A stretch of 64,000 nucleotides of DNA, taken from assembly GCF_028372415.1 (NCBI RefSeq), contig NC_092876.1:63454885-63518884 (forward strand). Reading direction: 5' to 3'. Source of the DNA: Notamacropus eugenii (Eukaryota; Chordata; Mammalia; Diprotodontia; Macropodidae). Each line of letters begins with the position of its first letter. Positions within the stretch are counted from its first letter, which is position 1. The translations under genes were made by a program, and so were the position numbers. Of the stretch, positions 23,096-34,484 are shown one piece after another. The notes below the pieces were generated by a model, which did no database searches, was not told the DNA's origin, and saw nothing but the letters and a program-made list of their open reading frames with translations.

Positions 23096-23639
23096 AGTTA
23101 GCATTGTTGTAGGTCTTGTTTCTTACGTCTGCCCTAGACTGTGAAACCTGCGTCAATGCTTCCACTTGATGTTACACAGAAAAGCGTTCATTTCAACAGG
23201 CATTGTAGAAACACACACTCCCAATAGTCATGGACACAAGGCCAGGAGGAGCCACCCCCTGCCCTATAGGTGAGTGCCTATCTGGGAGTCACTGCCCTCC
23301 CCAGCCAAAGTTGGCACTGCCTGGTGTGATATGTAAATAGCAAACCTTCCCATGTCAAGAACATGTTCATTATTGTCCTAGGAGTTTTCCATTACTACCG
23401 TCTATTAGCTGGTATGAATGACAACCCATGCTACATTCTAGAAATGCATAAAAAGTCAAGAAGAGTCTAATGTCTGTGTCTGTTATTTGTGGAGAGAGCT
23501 ATCCCTGCTAGAACAAGGACCAGGTGAGGCCAAAGCTAATCCTACCTCTCTGCTTGTTAACCAAACTCAGATAAAACATATTTAGCAAACTCACCTGGTC
23601 TGGCAACGTAGCAGCAGCAGGAATAGCCCAAGAGCTGGG

Positions 23640-23805
23640 AGACGTGGTTCCTGTTTCCACTCCCACCACTGGCTTGCTGTGTGACCCTGGGCAAGTCACT
23701 TCCTGTCTCTGGACCTCAATGTCTTCATCTGTCAAGGTAAGCAGTTGGAGAGATGATTCATTTTCCAGGTCACTTCCAGCTCTGACATCTTAGGTTCTAA
23801 AGTTT
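23640..23805 (+). mobile_element. MIR/CORE-type SINE
   Basis: 'ccaccactggcttgctgtgt gaccctgggcaagtcacttc' then 'tcttcatctgtcaaggtaag' and the tail 'ggtcacttccagctctgaca'. Well preserved core. Confidence 0.75.
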
Positions 23806-23861
23806 TTTCCTTATTTGACAATGTGTGTTCTGAAGTCCCTTAAAGCCCTACTCTTCTACAG

Positions 23862-23960
23862 CAGGGGTGGGGAATCTGTGACCGTGAGGCCAGATGTAAC
23901 CCTCCAGGTCCTCAAGTGCAGCCATGTGACTGAATCCACACTTCACAGAACAAACCCCAT
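23862..23960 (+). mobile_element. hAT-type MITE, left half
   Basis: CAGGGGTGGGGAATCTG at the start, then 'ccaggtcctcaagtgcagcc' and 'gactgaatccacacttcaca'. The left half of the palindromic family complete at 511-679. Confidence 0.7.
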
Positions 23961-24004
23961 CCCTTTTCTATAGTCCATAGTTCCTTCCAGTTCTATCATG
24001 CCGT

Positions 24005-24425
24005 GTCAATAAGGTCCAGTCAATTATCATTTATGAAGTGTTTCCTAGGTGGGAAAAAGAAAAAGAAAAAGACAGAACGAAATCAAAACACCCAGTCCCT
24101 GCTCAAGGAGATTAGAGTCTAATGGTTCAGGTAACACGTAAACGACATACAAATAAGACAAGGAATAAACTGAGGGAAGACAGTAAGATCATTCACTTAG
24201 ACTTGAAGGAAGCCAGGTAGAAGGCCACTTCTTTCCCTGAAGGAAGAAAAGGATAGTGCCAAGAAGTAGAGGAGGTATGCAATCCAGACATAAGGCACAG
24301 CCTATGCAAAAGCATGGCAGCAAGAGAGGAGACACCAAGTCTGGAGATCTAGTAGGAAGGTTTGGCAGAAAACTTGTGTGAGAGGTGTTTTATGAAGAAA
24401 GACTGGAAAGGGTGCTGGGAACCAG
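24005..24425 (-). mobile_element. L2 LINE 3' region
   Basis: Antisense L2 3' end: 'tcatttatgaagtgtttcct', 'cagtccctgctcaaggagat', 'aggaataaactgagggaaga', 'acttgaaggaagccaggtag' and 'gggtgctgggaac'. Not coding. Confidence 0.65.
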
Positions 24426-24739
24426 ACATTGGTGCTTCCCAAATGGATCACAGGGAGGTCCAATGGGGACAAGACCTTAGGAAATGCTCCTCATATGAAT
24501 ATTGGCCTCCTTACTGTCACTGCCTCCTCATGGTGCACAGGCTACCAGGGGCTCACAGAGACTAGACCCAGGGAAAAAACGTTCTGGCAGGTCCTACAGC
24601 AAGCTGCAGAAGCGTTTGGAAACAGGCTCCTCAATGAACTGTGTGTGTGTCTGTCACCACACAGATCCTTGGAGTCAATCGGTGAAAACAACTACCTCAT
24701 CTCTGTACCAATTTTTGCTTTCCAACTCATCTTCCCATC

Positions 24740-24870
24740 TCTCGTGTCATTTGCCTTTCATAATAGCGCTGTGAGGGAGGGAAGATGGGCATTACTCTTC
24801 CCATTTTACAGATGGAGAACCTGAGGCCCAGAACAGCAAGTATTCAAGATCGCAAATCATGCCAACGAGG
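24740..24870 (-). mobile_element. MIR-type SINE fragment
   Basis: 'tgtcatttgcctttcataat', 'ctcttcccattttacagatg' and 'gagaacctgaggcccagaac' form the antisense MIR 3'-to-core order. Confidence 0.65.
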
Positions 24871-25425
24871 CAGCCAAGTTGGCCCTCCTCGTCTTGGCTC
24901 TCACCCAGGAACCCCCAAGCCCATGTTGCAGCCCCTTTCTGTCTCACTCTCACTCTTCTGGGAGGGGTTTCTTTTAGGCCCTGGCTACAACTCTAGGGAG
25001 GCAGAGGCGGAGGCAGCTGTCCATGGAGAAAGTATGCATTCCAAGGCTCTGCTGGATCCCAAGCACCCAGGGCTTCCGGCAGGAAGTTCGTGGGCAGAGG
25101 AAGGCAATTCCTCCGGCCCAGCAGGAACAGATGCTAGGCCTCTTCTTGGGCTTTGGCTGTTGGGCAAAAAGGAGGGGCCTGGAGCCTGATGCTCACATAG
25201 CCCAACCATCCCATGGCCATGGCCAAGCAGAAACCAGTACTACCTTCCTGAGCCTGGACAACCAAAAGCTGGAGGGCATAGGCTGACCTTATATCCACCT
25301 GCACTAGGAATAAATGCTCAGAGCCCCTCATGCTCTGGGGGCTGGCCAACCTAAAGGAGTATCTTTTCCTTTCTATGAAAGAGTCTTAATTCTTAGTCAG
25401 GCAGCTTACATGTAATTCTCTAACT
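24871..25425. other. Repeat-poor, GC-richer intronic stretch
   Basis: No repeat or exon recognised. Open frames overlap on both strands, as expected in GC-rich DNA, and none has family similarity. Confidence 0.45.
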
Positions 25426-25685
25426 TGACTTTCAAATTTATATGTGGCTAACAAATCCTCTCTCTGGGTATCAGCTTCCTAGTTTATAAAATAAAAGAGT
25501 AGAACAAAATGATCTCTAAGAGCTGTTTTAAGATTCTGACCTTCTCTGATCAATGTCTTCTCAGACTCCTCCCAACTGTGACATTCTAACATTCCTTGTT
25601 CTAAGGGCCCTCCCAGCTCTGACATTCTGGGTTGTAAGGATCTATCTCTTGACATTCCATGTTCTAAGACCCCTCTCACACAAGA
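25425..25685 (+). repeat. SINE end with about 30-bp tandem repeats
   Basis: A decayed SINE 3' part ('tttataaaataaaagagtag') runs into at least three imperfect units of about 30-33 bp, each built like 'ctcccagctctgacattctg' plus 'ggttgtaag', between about 25560 and 25678. The unit equals the usual SINE tail (cccttccagctctgacattc), so the array grew from it. Confidence 0.6.
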
Positions 25686-25689
25686 TGCT

Positions 25690-25995
25690 TTCTCCTATCT
25701 CCATACCTTTGTAGAGGCTGCTTCCCAGTGGTGGAATATATTCTCTCCTCACTCCAACCTTTTTGGAATCCCTGGCTTCCCTCAAGACTCAGCTCAAACA
25801 TCCCCTTCTACAAGCAGTTTTTCCTGATCCACCCTTCTCTGAGCACCCTCTCTCCTTCTCCACACTACCCTGCATTTATTTGGAATATATTTTTTTCTAC
25901 TTAAATGTGCACATGTAACATCTGAGGGAATAGACAGTGTTGCTTTATTTCTGAATCTCCAGAATTTAGCTCGGTGTCTGACACAAGATACAAAA
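25690..25995 (+). mobile_element. L2 LINE 3' end
   Basis: 'ttccctcaagactcagctca', 'ttctacaagcagtttttcct', 'tgcatttatttggaatatat' and 'gaatctccagaatttagctc' follow the L2 3' end in sense order. Confidence 0.7.
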
Positions 25996-26154
25996 ATAAA
26001 GCAACTATCCCTTAACTCAGAACTTACATCCTAATGAGACAACGTGCAAGTGTTCTTGGGACTGATTGATTACAGAAAGCCTACAAACACTGAGAGGCAA
26101 AGGGCAGTGCTTAGACAAAATGTACTGGTTTTCATCTTTGTCTCATCAGTAGAA

Positions 26155-26290
26155 AGAACCCTGAATTCACTCAGCCAGAGAACCTGAATCCTTTGCTATG
26201 GAAGGGTGACCTTGGGCAGTCTCTGCGTTTCCTCATCTGTCCAATGAGAGGCTTGAACTACATGATCTCCAAGCTCACTTCCAGGACTAA
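26155..26290 (+). mobile_element. MIR/CORE-type SINE
   Basis: 'agaaccctgaattcactcag', 'gggtgaccttgggcagtctc', 'tttcctcatctgtccaatga' and 'ctacatgatctccaagctca'. Confidence 0.65.
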
Positions 26291-27269
26291 ATAAAACCAA
26301 CCAATTAGTAAACATTCTATTAAATGCCCCCTCCCGGGTGGCACTGGGAGCCTAGACAAAGAATGAGACAGCCCTTCTGCTCACGGCTCCTACAGCCATG
26401 CTTTCTAGAAGCATGCCCAGAATTAGCACACAGTAAATACGAGTTAAAAAGATTCCTTTATGGAGGTCGGATGGGTACAAGCAGCTGACATGGGGGAGGG
26501 CCCAGAAAAGGCTTCCAGAAGAAGCAGTCTTGGGCTACCTCCCCCTGCAGGAGGGGGATCTTAGTGTGGAGAGAATGGTTTCTATGGATCCAGTGTTCTG
26601 CAAGGAGAAGGTGCTGAAATCAGCATCATCCAAGCCCCATCCCTTTCTAGCAAATCAACTGCAGCCCAGCTAGCTGAGGGCCTGCACCTTGACCCTTGGC
26701 CACCAGAGGGAGCCCAGGCTCCTACAGAAAAGCCAAGCCATTGGGCTTGCCTATCTCTCTGCAGGGCTGGAAGGATGGCCAAAGGCAGAAGACAAGGTCC
26801 AGGTCCAGCAGCTGCCGCAGCAGGTAGGGGTGGGGGTGGGGGCGTGGGGGTGGGTGTGGGAAGGGTGTGTCCGTGAGAAGACACTTTCTCCTTAAATGAA
26901 TTTGGCACAGAGGAGAGACCAGACCCTCCTGAGACACAAGGAGAGCGCTTCCTGGGTCAGTCCAGAAGAAGGGCTGGCGGGCCCACCCAGCCCTCACCCA
27001 CATCCCCCAGAATTCACTCAAACACTTAATAAGAGTCTATATCGTGCAAAGTCATGGGCTGGGTGCTGAGGGACACACAAAGTTTCAAAAAGACAGTGTC
27101 TACAGTCACCAAATTGTCCTAATGACCAAGAAGTAAATTGAGGAAGGGCTCTTAAAGCCCAAGAGGCCATTCAAAGGGGTCTCCTCCCACTTAGCTGCCC
27201 CATCTTATTCTCTCTAGCCCCCTTTCTTGTGCAAACCAATCCTACCTGGAAGCATCTGTGTTACAATGC
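26291..27269. other. Repeat-poor intronic stretch with a CTCF-like motif
   Basis: No exon or transposon recognised. It includes a GC-rich block (26640-27000), a G-rich run (about 26825-26865) and a CTCF-like motif at 26700-26713. Confidence 0.5.
26700..26713 (+). promoter_or_regulatory. CTCF-like motif
   Basis: CCACCAGAGGGAGC fits CCASYAGRKGGCRS with one mismatch, inside a repeat-poor GC-rich block of the presumed LUZP1 intron. Binding is not shown. Confidence 0.4.
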
Positions 27270-27430
27270 AAAAAAGGGTGGTGGGGATTTGGCATCATAA
27301 TCTGGCTCGGATCTTTGCTCTTCCACCTACCTACTATAATGCAGACAAGTCGTTTTCCTTCTCTAGACCTGTGTCCTCACCTGTAACATTTAGGTGACTG
27401 CCCCCCAGAAGTCAGAATAAAATGTACCTT
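27270..27430 (+). mobile_element. MIR/CORE-type SINE, decayed
   Basis: 'atctggctcggatctttgct', 'cagacaagtcgttttccttc' and 'tgtcctcacctgtaacattt' keep the SINE order. Confidence 0.55.
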
Positions 27431-27539
27431 CCCCTCCCCTCTTTGCAGGGGGAGGGGGGGAGGGAGACACAGTTGTGCATATACTACAGCCAGGGTTAGC
27501 TGATGTGATAGTTGTGTTGACCTACTTCTTTTCCTATCT

Positions 27540-27770
27540 TTCTTTTAGTCGATAAGTATTTATTAAGCACCTACTATGTGCCAGGCACTTTGCTAAGTGC
27601 TAGAGACACAGAGAAAAACCAAAGCCAGTCGCTGATCTAAAGGAGCTCACTACCTCCACAGTCTAACGGAGGAGGAAAAATGCAAATAATTATGTGCAAA
27701 CAAGCTATAGATGGGATAAACTGTGGATAATCAACAGAAGGAAGGCGCTAAATTAAGGGGAGCCAACTCA
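27540..27770 (-). mobile_element. L2 LINE 3' end
   Basis: A good antisense match to the L2 terminus: 'aagtatttattaagcaccta', 'ctatgtgccaggcactttgc', 'acaaacaagctatag' (reading through gggataaact) and 'cagaaggaaggcgctaaatt'. Confidence 0.8.
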
Positions 27771-28904
27771 GAAGGCCTCTGCTCTAATCCATATAGAACA
27801 GTCATTCACTCTCCAATGTTCCCCCAAAAGTCCCCATATCTAGCTTTGGCTAGAAGACCTTCAAAGACTGTCTCTTGAGCCAACTTATTCACCCCTTTTC
27901 AAAGTTCTAAGCTCTTAGGGCTCTTTCCATCTGCCTCTCTCCAACTTGGCTCTGGGGCCAACAGAACATATTTAATCCCACTTCCCCATGAAAGCCTGCC
28001 TTGCCCAAGACATTCCCAGGCTAACCCTCCCTTTTTCTGGTCTCCTTCCCGTCCCTTCCCCATTCTGGCCAACCCTCTTAATGGAATGACATCAAGCTCA
28101 GAGAAGAGTCTATGGCTCTTACAAGACCCTGCAGAGGAGGATGGGCTGATGTTTGGGAAACCTTCCTGCAGTCCAGCAGTACGCAGGGAACCCTTCCACA
28201 TCTTTCCCCCACAGTGGTTTCAATATATTGGGGTCACATAAGCTTCAAAAGACACACAAAGGCCAGCAGATGACAAGTTTAGAAACTCCGAAATGCATAA
28301 AATATATGTATGGTATTATAAAATATCAACATTTTATCTTTTAATACCAGAATTCAGACTTCTCTGGCAGGAAGGGAGGACCAAAAAATTTTTTGTGGAT
28401 TTTCCAGATCAGAGAGGGTGCCGAACCTCTAACAATGTAAGGAATGGGGCTGAGGGTTTGGAGGAGACAAACTTGTCCCCTCACCCCACTAGCCCTCAGG
28501 AGAGTGAAAGCAATTCCTCCCCCTCCTCTGTCTTCTGCTTACATTTCCCAACTGTTTTCTGCCTCGGGTTCTACAATACTCTCCAGTTTATCAGCCAATA
28601 AGTGCCTACTATGTGTCAGATTACAGCCAATATGCATCAGGCTATCTACTGGATAAACAGGAGAGAGTCAACTGAGGAAAAGCACTTGCTTTCCCACAGG
28701 TGCCCAGCACTGTCAGGTTAAGCACTCCTAAGCTGTGCCTCTTACAGCTACAAGGGCAACAACACAAGGCTCTCAGGCATGGATGGCAGCTTTGGAAGGG
28801 GTCTGAAGTACCCAGCCATCACCTTGCCATCCCAGGAGAAACAAAAGGTTCAAGTCAGCTAAAAAAGCCCTCAACACATGCACCCAAGAGTACAATGTGA
28901 TCCT
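27771..28904. other. Repeat-poor intronic stretch
   Basis: No gene or clear transposon. A short L2-end-like phrase ('agccaataagtgcctactat gtgtcag') sits near 28590-28625. Confidence 0.45.
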
Positions 28905-28985
28905 CATTCATTCACTCCACAAACATTTATTAAGCACTTCCTGTGTGCAAAACACTAAAAAGTACAAAGCTTCTTTGCTCAGGCC
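28905..28985 (-). mobile_element. L2 3' end fragment
   Basis: 'cattcattcactccacaaac' and 'atttattaagcacttcctgt' are the antisense L2 terminus. Confidence 0.65.
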
Positions 28986-30079
28986 AAAGAGAATAGAGAA
29001 TAGAGAGTTTAATGTTGAGTTTAATTGAGAATAGAGAAGCTGCCTCTCCTAGGATTCTCTAGGATTCTCCGCATGTAGGAGGGGATAAAGGGAGTGCCCA
29101 TTGTACCTGGAATCCAGCAAGCAGTTAATTTTTGCTTAAATGACCTGAAAGACAAAAACAGGCTAAACCTGTCTTTCACAGCAAAACAAGGACAGGAAAC
29201 CATTTTTTAAAACCTAAGGCCCCTGACAAACAGAGATCAATCAACAAAGCAAAATATACAACAAATCAACCCCAAAAGCAAAAGCTTACCATAATCCTGT
29301 AATTTCCCTGAAGTGGGGAAGTCCCAGTATGGAATGTCCCTCTGAGTGACACAGCCTAGTGACTCATCTCTAACAGTCTGAGGCTCTAAATGCCCCTTGG
29401 ACACCCAATCTGGATCCCCAGGCAGGACTTGAGCCCTTTGGCCACTACAACATTGTGCCACCCTATAAGCTATCTTTCTCCTAGCTCAGCCCAAGATGGC
29501 AGTACCATTGATGATGATTCACGCAGAGCTTGCCATCCACCAAAACCTCCATTGGCTTTCAGATAAATGGCAATCTAACCAAACTTCCCCCTCATCTTGT
29601 TCTTATGAAGGCGTATTTTTAAACCCACAGTGAAGACCTTATTAAATACCATTTAATATAATTAATAATTAAATGTCATTCCCATTAAATGTCATTTCAT
29701 TCAATCTGGGAAAGATATTGTAGTGAAACAGTAGTTCCAGCTCTGAAATTCTATGACTGAGTGGAGGAGACATGGGACATGAGGCTCAGAGAGTTGGGAG
29801 CAGACTCTGGTCAGAGAAGAAAGGAGCTGTGGAGGGAGGCACATGGTGAACTCTGTCCAGCTCCCCAAACTTTTGGAAATGCCCAAGATTCATATACAGC
29901 CAGATCCACATCGGCTCAAAGAATCTTGCAGCTAGGCTGCCCCACTCAGTGCCAGCCTAGGTGCCCTCAGGTCCACACCCACACCCAGACAAACACACCA
30001 CCCTCATTCTTACCTGGGGAGTGGAAAACTCAAGCCAAAAAGCATGTGAGCAGGAGGAGGCCAGGAGAGATAATTACAA
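28986..30079. other. Repeat-poor intronic stretch
   Basis: No exon or RNA gene. A small in-place repeat of 'gagaatagaga' occurs near 28988-29035, and a SINE-tail phrase ('agttccagctctgaaattct') near 29730-29755. Confidence 0.4.
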
Positions 30080-30245
30080 CAATGAGGATGATGATGATAG
30101 CCAACACTTATATCGTGCTTCCTCTGTGCCAGCTGGGAGGGAGGTGCTATTACTATCCCTATTTCACCAAGAAGGAAATTGAGGCAAACATACATTAAGT
30201 GACTTGCTCAAGATAACACGACTAGTAAGGTGGCGAGCACGTACT
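30080..30245 (-). mobile_element. MIR-type SINE
   Basis: 'gatagccaacacttatatcg', 'gaggtgctattactatccct', 'tttcaccaagaaggaaattg' and 'taagtgacttgctcaagata' in the antisense order. It begins with an ATG trinucleotide run. Confidence 0.7.
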
Positions 30246-30274
30246 AGACCTTCCCACAAGTTCTTAGACTGGGA

Positions 30275-30470
30275 CAGAGGTCCTTAATCTTGGATTAGGG
30301 GGAGGTCTCCATGAATTTGTTTTTTAAGTTTTTAACAACTATTTCAATATAATTGGTTTTCACAGTAACCCTATGCCTCTTATTTTAGCCATTTAAAAAC
30401 TTAAGTAGCTTCTAGACTTTATCAGGCTGCCAAAGCTGTCTATGACACAAAAAAAAGGTCAAGAACCCTA
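30275..30470 (+). mobile_element. Palindromic hAT-like MITE
   Basis: The ends are inverted: AGAGGTCCTTAATCTT on the left and GGTCAAGAACCCT on the right, enclosing AT-rich DNA with 'tcaatataattggttttcac'. A second copy with the same interior lies at 52955-53120. No target-site duplication is clear, so the superfamily is tentative. Confidence 0.5.
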
Positions 30471-30639
30471 CATGGTCATCAGGATCCCTGCCATGTCTAA
30501 AATTCTGTGGTTCTACAAATATTTGGGAAATAAGGTTGCAGTGAGCATCTGGGCAGCCCTGACAAGGAAAAGACAGAACCCTAGGGGCTGGAAGGCGTGG
30601 CATTCTCCATGGCGTGGAAGGATTATGGATAGTATACTG

Positions 30640-30760
30640 TGAGAGAAAGAACACTTCACTTGGAGCTGGAAGTCTGAATTCTGACTCTGACACTTATTAC
30701 CTGTGTAATCATGGTCAAGTCAAGCCTCTGATCCTCTCTGAGCCTCAGTTTCTTTATAAT
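30640..30760 (+). mobile_element. MIR/CORE-type SINE
   Basis: 'cttggagctggaagtctgaa', 'cttattacctgtgtaatcat', 'ggtcaagtcaagcctctgat' and 'gagcctcagtttctttataa'. Confidence 0.7.
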
Positions 30761-32279
30761 ACCATTAACACTACACTACCTAGGAAACTCTTTTACACAC
30801 TGCCCAATGCACTACATATCAGCCTAGCTACAGCTGTTAATATGCTACATGAGCCTTCACCTCCAGTTACCACCAGATGGGGGAGCCAAACTTCTTTCCC
30901 CAGCTGCCTCCTTGAGTCATTGCCCAGGTATCTAAAAATCTCCATCCACACACCCAAGCCCCACCACTTTAATAAAATAAAGAATTTCAAAGGCACTGGA
31001 CTCCAGGGACAGTCCTGAGGGTGTCTCCCATTTAGGGATCTCCCTCTTCCCAAGTTCTTGCCCCCAGTCCCCGCTGGCTTGGCCCACCCAGTCTACATCA
31101 GGCTGGACCTCCTTCTTCCTGTGGTTGATGCCTAGGAATGTCTAGAATAGAACAGACTCTAGACTGTGCCCCTGTGCCCCAGCAGAACTCTCATGATTCA
31201 TGTCCTGTTTCCAGTTAAAAGACAAAGAAGAAGGGAGCGGTCCTTCTCCATTTTCTTCTTAGCAGTACCCTCTTGGCACTGTCTGGTGGCAGGCCTTATG
31301 CCTTTGGCAGCCTTCTCATTCTAAAATTTACCCCCAGCTTGCTCTGCGCTGGCCTCCTGCTCTTCTACCACCTTCTGGGCCTTTCTCATTTGGTCTCTGG
31401 GGTTAAGAAAATGTGTCATTCCTTTCACCCAGAGTTCATGGGTGAAAATTACGGAGAGGCAGATTTCAGCTCCATATAAGGACAAGCTTCCTTGCTAAGA
31501 CTGAGAGATGTCCAGAAATGCAATGGACTGTCTTGAGAGGGATTGGGTTCAACACATTCATATCTTATGCTCTTGTAATTTCATTTATGATTTCTCGAAA
31601 CATAGCACTGGAAAACCAGGCTTTGGAAAAGCCCATTAGGATTCAGATGGAGCTACCTGACAATGCCTTAAGTCCAAATCACTCTCTCGGGCTCTCACAG
31701 ATTGGCCAATAATAGGGCCCAGCCTAGGCCTAACTTGGTCATTGCTTGGGTTTTGATGGCTCAGAGTGAGTGTAAATAGCAATCATTTCTGTTCTGGCCA
31801 GAAACCCTGAGGGTCTTGCCCTCCCAGACTGATATTTTTTTTTTTGAGTAGGTAAAAGAGCCCTTTTTTTTTAAAGGGGGGGGGAGGTCCGTATTTCTTA
31901 TGTAGCCTTAATCACAAATGAGTGTTGCCTCAGACAAACTGAGACCTGGGAAAGACCTTACCTTAAAAAGGCCAAGGTCTTCCACTTCATCAGAAGCCAT
32001 CTCCAGTCACCCTGATCTGTATCTTGCCACTGGACCCAGATGGCTCTGGAGGAGAAGGTGAGTCTAGTGACTCTGCACAGCCCTCTCTCACTTAAATCCA
32101 ATTCACTTGTAAATCTAGACATCTCCTTCCTGGGGTCATTGGCCTGCTTTGAGAAGGAAGGACAAACAAGATGCTGAATATGGTAGACAAAATTAGCGCC
32201 AAGGTCCTTCCTTTCCAAATAACAACCTGTGAGCCTCTATTTCTCTGCACCCCCATGACAATTAGAATTTGGCTACAAA
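30761..32279. other. Repeat-poor intronic stretch
   Basis: No gene recognised. It contains a CTCF-like motif (30870-30883) and short T and G runs near 31838-31887. Parts may hold decayed CR1 sequence. Confidence 0.45.
30870..30883 (+). promoter_or_regulatory. CTCF-like motif
   Basis: CCACCAGATGGGGG fits CCASYAGRKGGCRS with one mismatch. It lies in repeat-poor DNA. Sequence match only. Confidence 0.35.
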
Positions 32280-33200
32280 AGTATCACAGAGCCAGAAGGG
32301 GCCTGCCTTGACCATTCTCTGATACAAACCTTCCTGCCTGGGGCTCAAATCTTTGCCACTATCCTTGATGGTGGTCACCTAACAAAACCTCCAGTTACTG
32401 GGAGCTCACTACCCATTGGGATTATATTATTCACCATAAAAATTGGGACAGACCATCTGACAAAGGATGCAAACCCTCACTGAACTTATTTTTCTTGAAA
32501 TCTGGGCCATTCCAGGAAATCTAGGACACAGAGTCTCAGAGTTACTACCTCCTGAGACAGCCCACCCATTTCACCACTGGACAGCTCTAATTCTTATCAA
32601 GTTTTTCCAGCCAATGAGCCAAAATCCACTTCCCTGGTTTCCAGCCATGAGAACTAGTCTGTTATCTATAACTACAAAGAGGAAGCCTAATCCTTTCACA
32701 TAACAGTCCTTCAAATATTAGAAGATACCCATTCTTGTCCCTGATTGAGTTTCTTCTAGACTAAACATTCCCAGTTTGATCAAAGACCTGAGTTCAAATC
32801 AAGCCTCAGAAACTTACTACCTGTATGACCCTGGGTAAGTCCCTTAACCTCTGTTAGCCTGAATTTCCTCATCTATAAAATGGTGGTGATAACACCACCT
32901 CCCAGGGCTGCTGTGAAGACCAAATAATCTATCATAACGTGCTGCTTAGCACCATGCTTGGCACATAGTAAATGCTATGTAGATGTTAGCTATTCTTATA
33001 GAACATCTACAGATCCTGGATGGCCTCCTCTGAACACACTCCAAAACGTCAGCCCCAGAACTGAACGCAGAAGTCTCGTCCAGGTGAGGTCTGGCCAGGA
33101 GGAAGCACAATTAGGCAATCATGCTACATTTCCACTAATAAAGATTCACATTGCATCATTTTTTTGGTTACCATATCACAATTTAAACTGCTAAAACCTG
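32280..33200 (-). mobile_element. L3/CR1-clade LINE with a nested SINE
   Basis: Antisense CR1-type order: 'gggagctcactacccattgg', 'ccaccatttcaccactggaca'-like text at 32565-32585, 'tttccagccaatgagccaaa', 'cataacagtccttcaaatat', 'agactaaacattcccagttt', then after a SINE 'tggcctcctctgaacacact' and 'agccccagaactgaacgcag'. The frame is fully decayed. A SINE at 32785-32995 splits it. Confidence 0.7.
32785..32995 (+). mobile_element. MIR SINE nested in L3/CR1
   Basis: A near full-length MIR-like copy: 'gacctgagttcaaatcaagc', 'tgtatgaccctgggtaagtc', 'gaatttcctcatctataaaa', 'cccagggctgctgtgaagac' and 'gcttggcacatagtaaatgc'. The CR1 text before and after it is continuous. Confidence 0.8.
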
Positions 33201-34060
33201 CGTGCCCCAAGATGGTAAAAGCAGCACTTTTTGTAGGAGCTGAAGACTGGAAACAAAATGGGTGGAGAGCTGAGTCTATTAAGGTCCGTGAACAGAACGG
33301 AATATTGGTGGGCTATCAGGAACAGTGAATATGCTGAGAGACACGGGACGATCTGGATGGACTAAAGCAGAGCGAGGAAACGAGAAGCAGGAGGGTAATA
33401 TACTGAACATAAAGACAAAGTCCGAGAACAAGAACCACATCACACACATGCTTCCTCTGTCTCAGCAGAGACAAGACAGGACTCCAGGGACAGGCAAAGA
33501 AGGTAGCAGTTCCTACAATGCTAAGAAACAGAGTAAGAACACAAATAAAAGACCATCCCTGCCCTCAAGCAGCTTACACATTCTAATAAAAGAAGATAAC
33601 ACATAAAACGATGTCTAAGGTACGGGGCAGGGGGGGGCACCCTGCAAAGATCCGTGCACTATAAGGGCTGTTTTAAAATTAAAAACCCCTCAGAACTGTT
33701 CACCTCAACTGCTCTTATTCTGGAACTCCCCCATCTTGTCTCTATGCTGATTTTTTTTTTTAATCTAAAGAGCGGACTTTATCTCCATCAAATGTCACAT
33801 TATTGCCTCCCAATCTTGTTGATTCTTCATAATGTCAGAAACCTCTTCTCACTTTCTCTTCAAATTTAAAGTCGTCTTCTTTCACCTAAGTCTCTGTTCA
33901 AGGTATGGAATAGGACTGGGATATTCCCTAGGGAATGACGCCAGAGCTGTCCCCTCTAGGTTGACCCATCACATCCCCAGATATTATCATGGGGGCTTTT
34001 CATCAAATACCTGGCCAAAATCAGGAGATACCCCAATGAAAACATTTCCCCCAGGTCTAT
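33201..34060. other. Intronic stretch, little recognised
   Basis: A faint antisense L2 3' end may lie near 33535-33610 ('tccctgccctcaagcagctt'). No gene. Confidence 0.4.
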
Positions 34061-34064
34061 CCAT

Positions 34065-34185
34065 TCAACAAATGATAACTTAGTGTCTACTCTGTATTAG
34101 GAGCTGAGGATACAAAGATTTTCAAAATAACAGTCCCTGTTCTTAAGGAATTTCCAAACTAATGTTCTAACAAGACTTGTTGTTA
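34065..34185 (-). mobile_element. L2 3' end
   Basis: 'cttagtgtctactctgtatt aggagctgaggatac' and 'cagtccctgttcttaaggaa' are the antisense L2 terminus. Confidence 0.65.
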
Positions 34186-34395
34186 ATGAGCCTATCTAGA
34201 CTCAGAGAAAATAACTTTCTTCTCTTAAGTGCTCATAAGTCACCTATTTTATAATGAAGTTTGGATATATACTGGAAACTCCCAAATATGTTGTCATGTG
34301 CCATGCAGACAGATACTTTACAACAGGAATCAAAATCAAAACAATTCTCTACCACATGGAGATGAGAGACAGAGACAGAGACAGAGAGAGAGGGG

Positions 34396-34484
34396 GAAGG
34401 GAAGGGAAGGGAAGGGAAGGGAAGGGAAGGGAAGGGAAGGGAAGGGAAGGGAAGGGAAGGGAAGGGAAGGGAAGGGAAGGGAAG
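34396..34484 (+). repeat. (AAGGG)n pentanucleotide microsatellite
   Basis: Seventeen uninterrupted GAAGG units plus GAAG, 89 bp, preceded by a short (GACAGA)/GA run. The plus strand is pure purine. Long Arg/Glu/Gly/Lys open frames across it are repeat artefacts. Confidence 0.98.
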
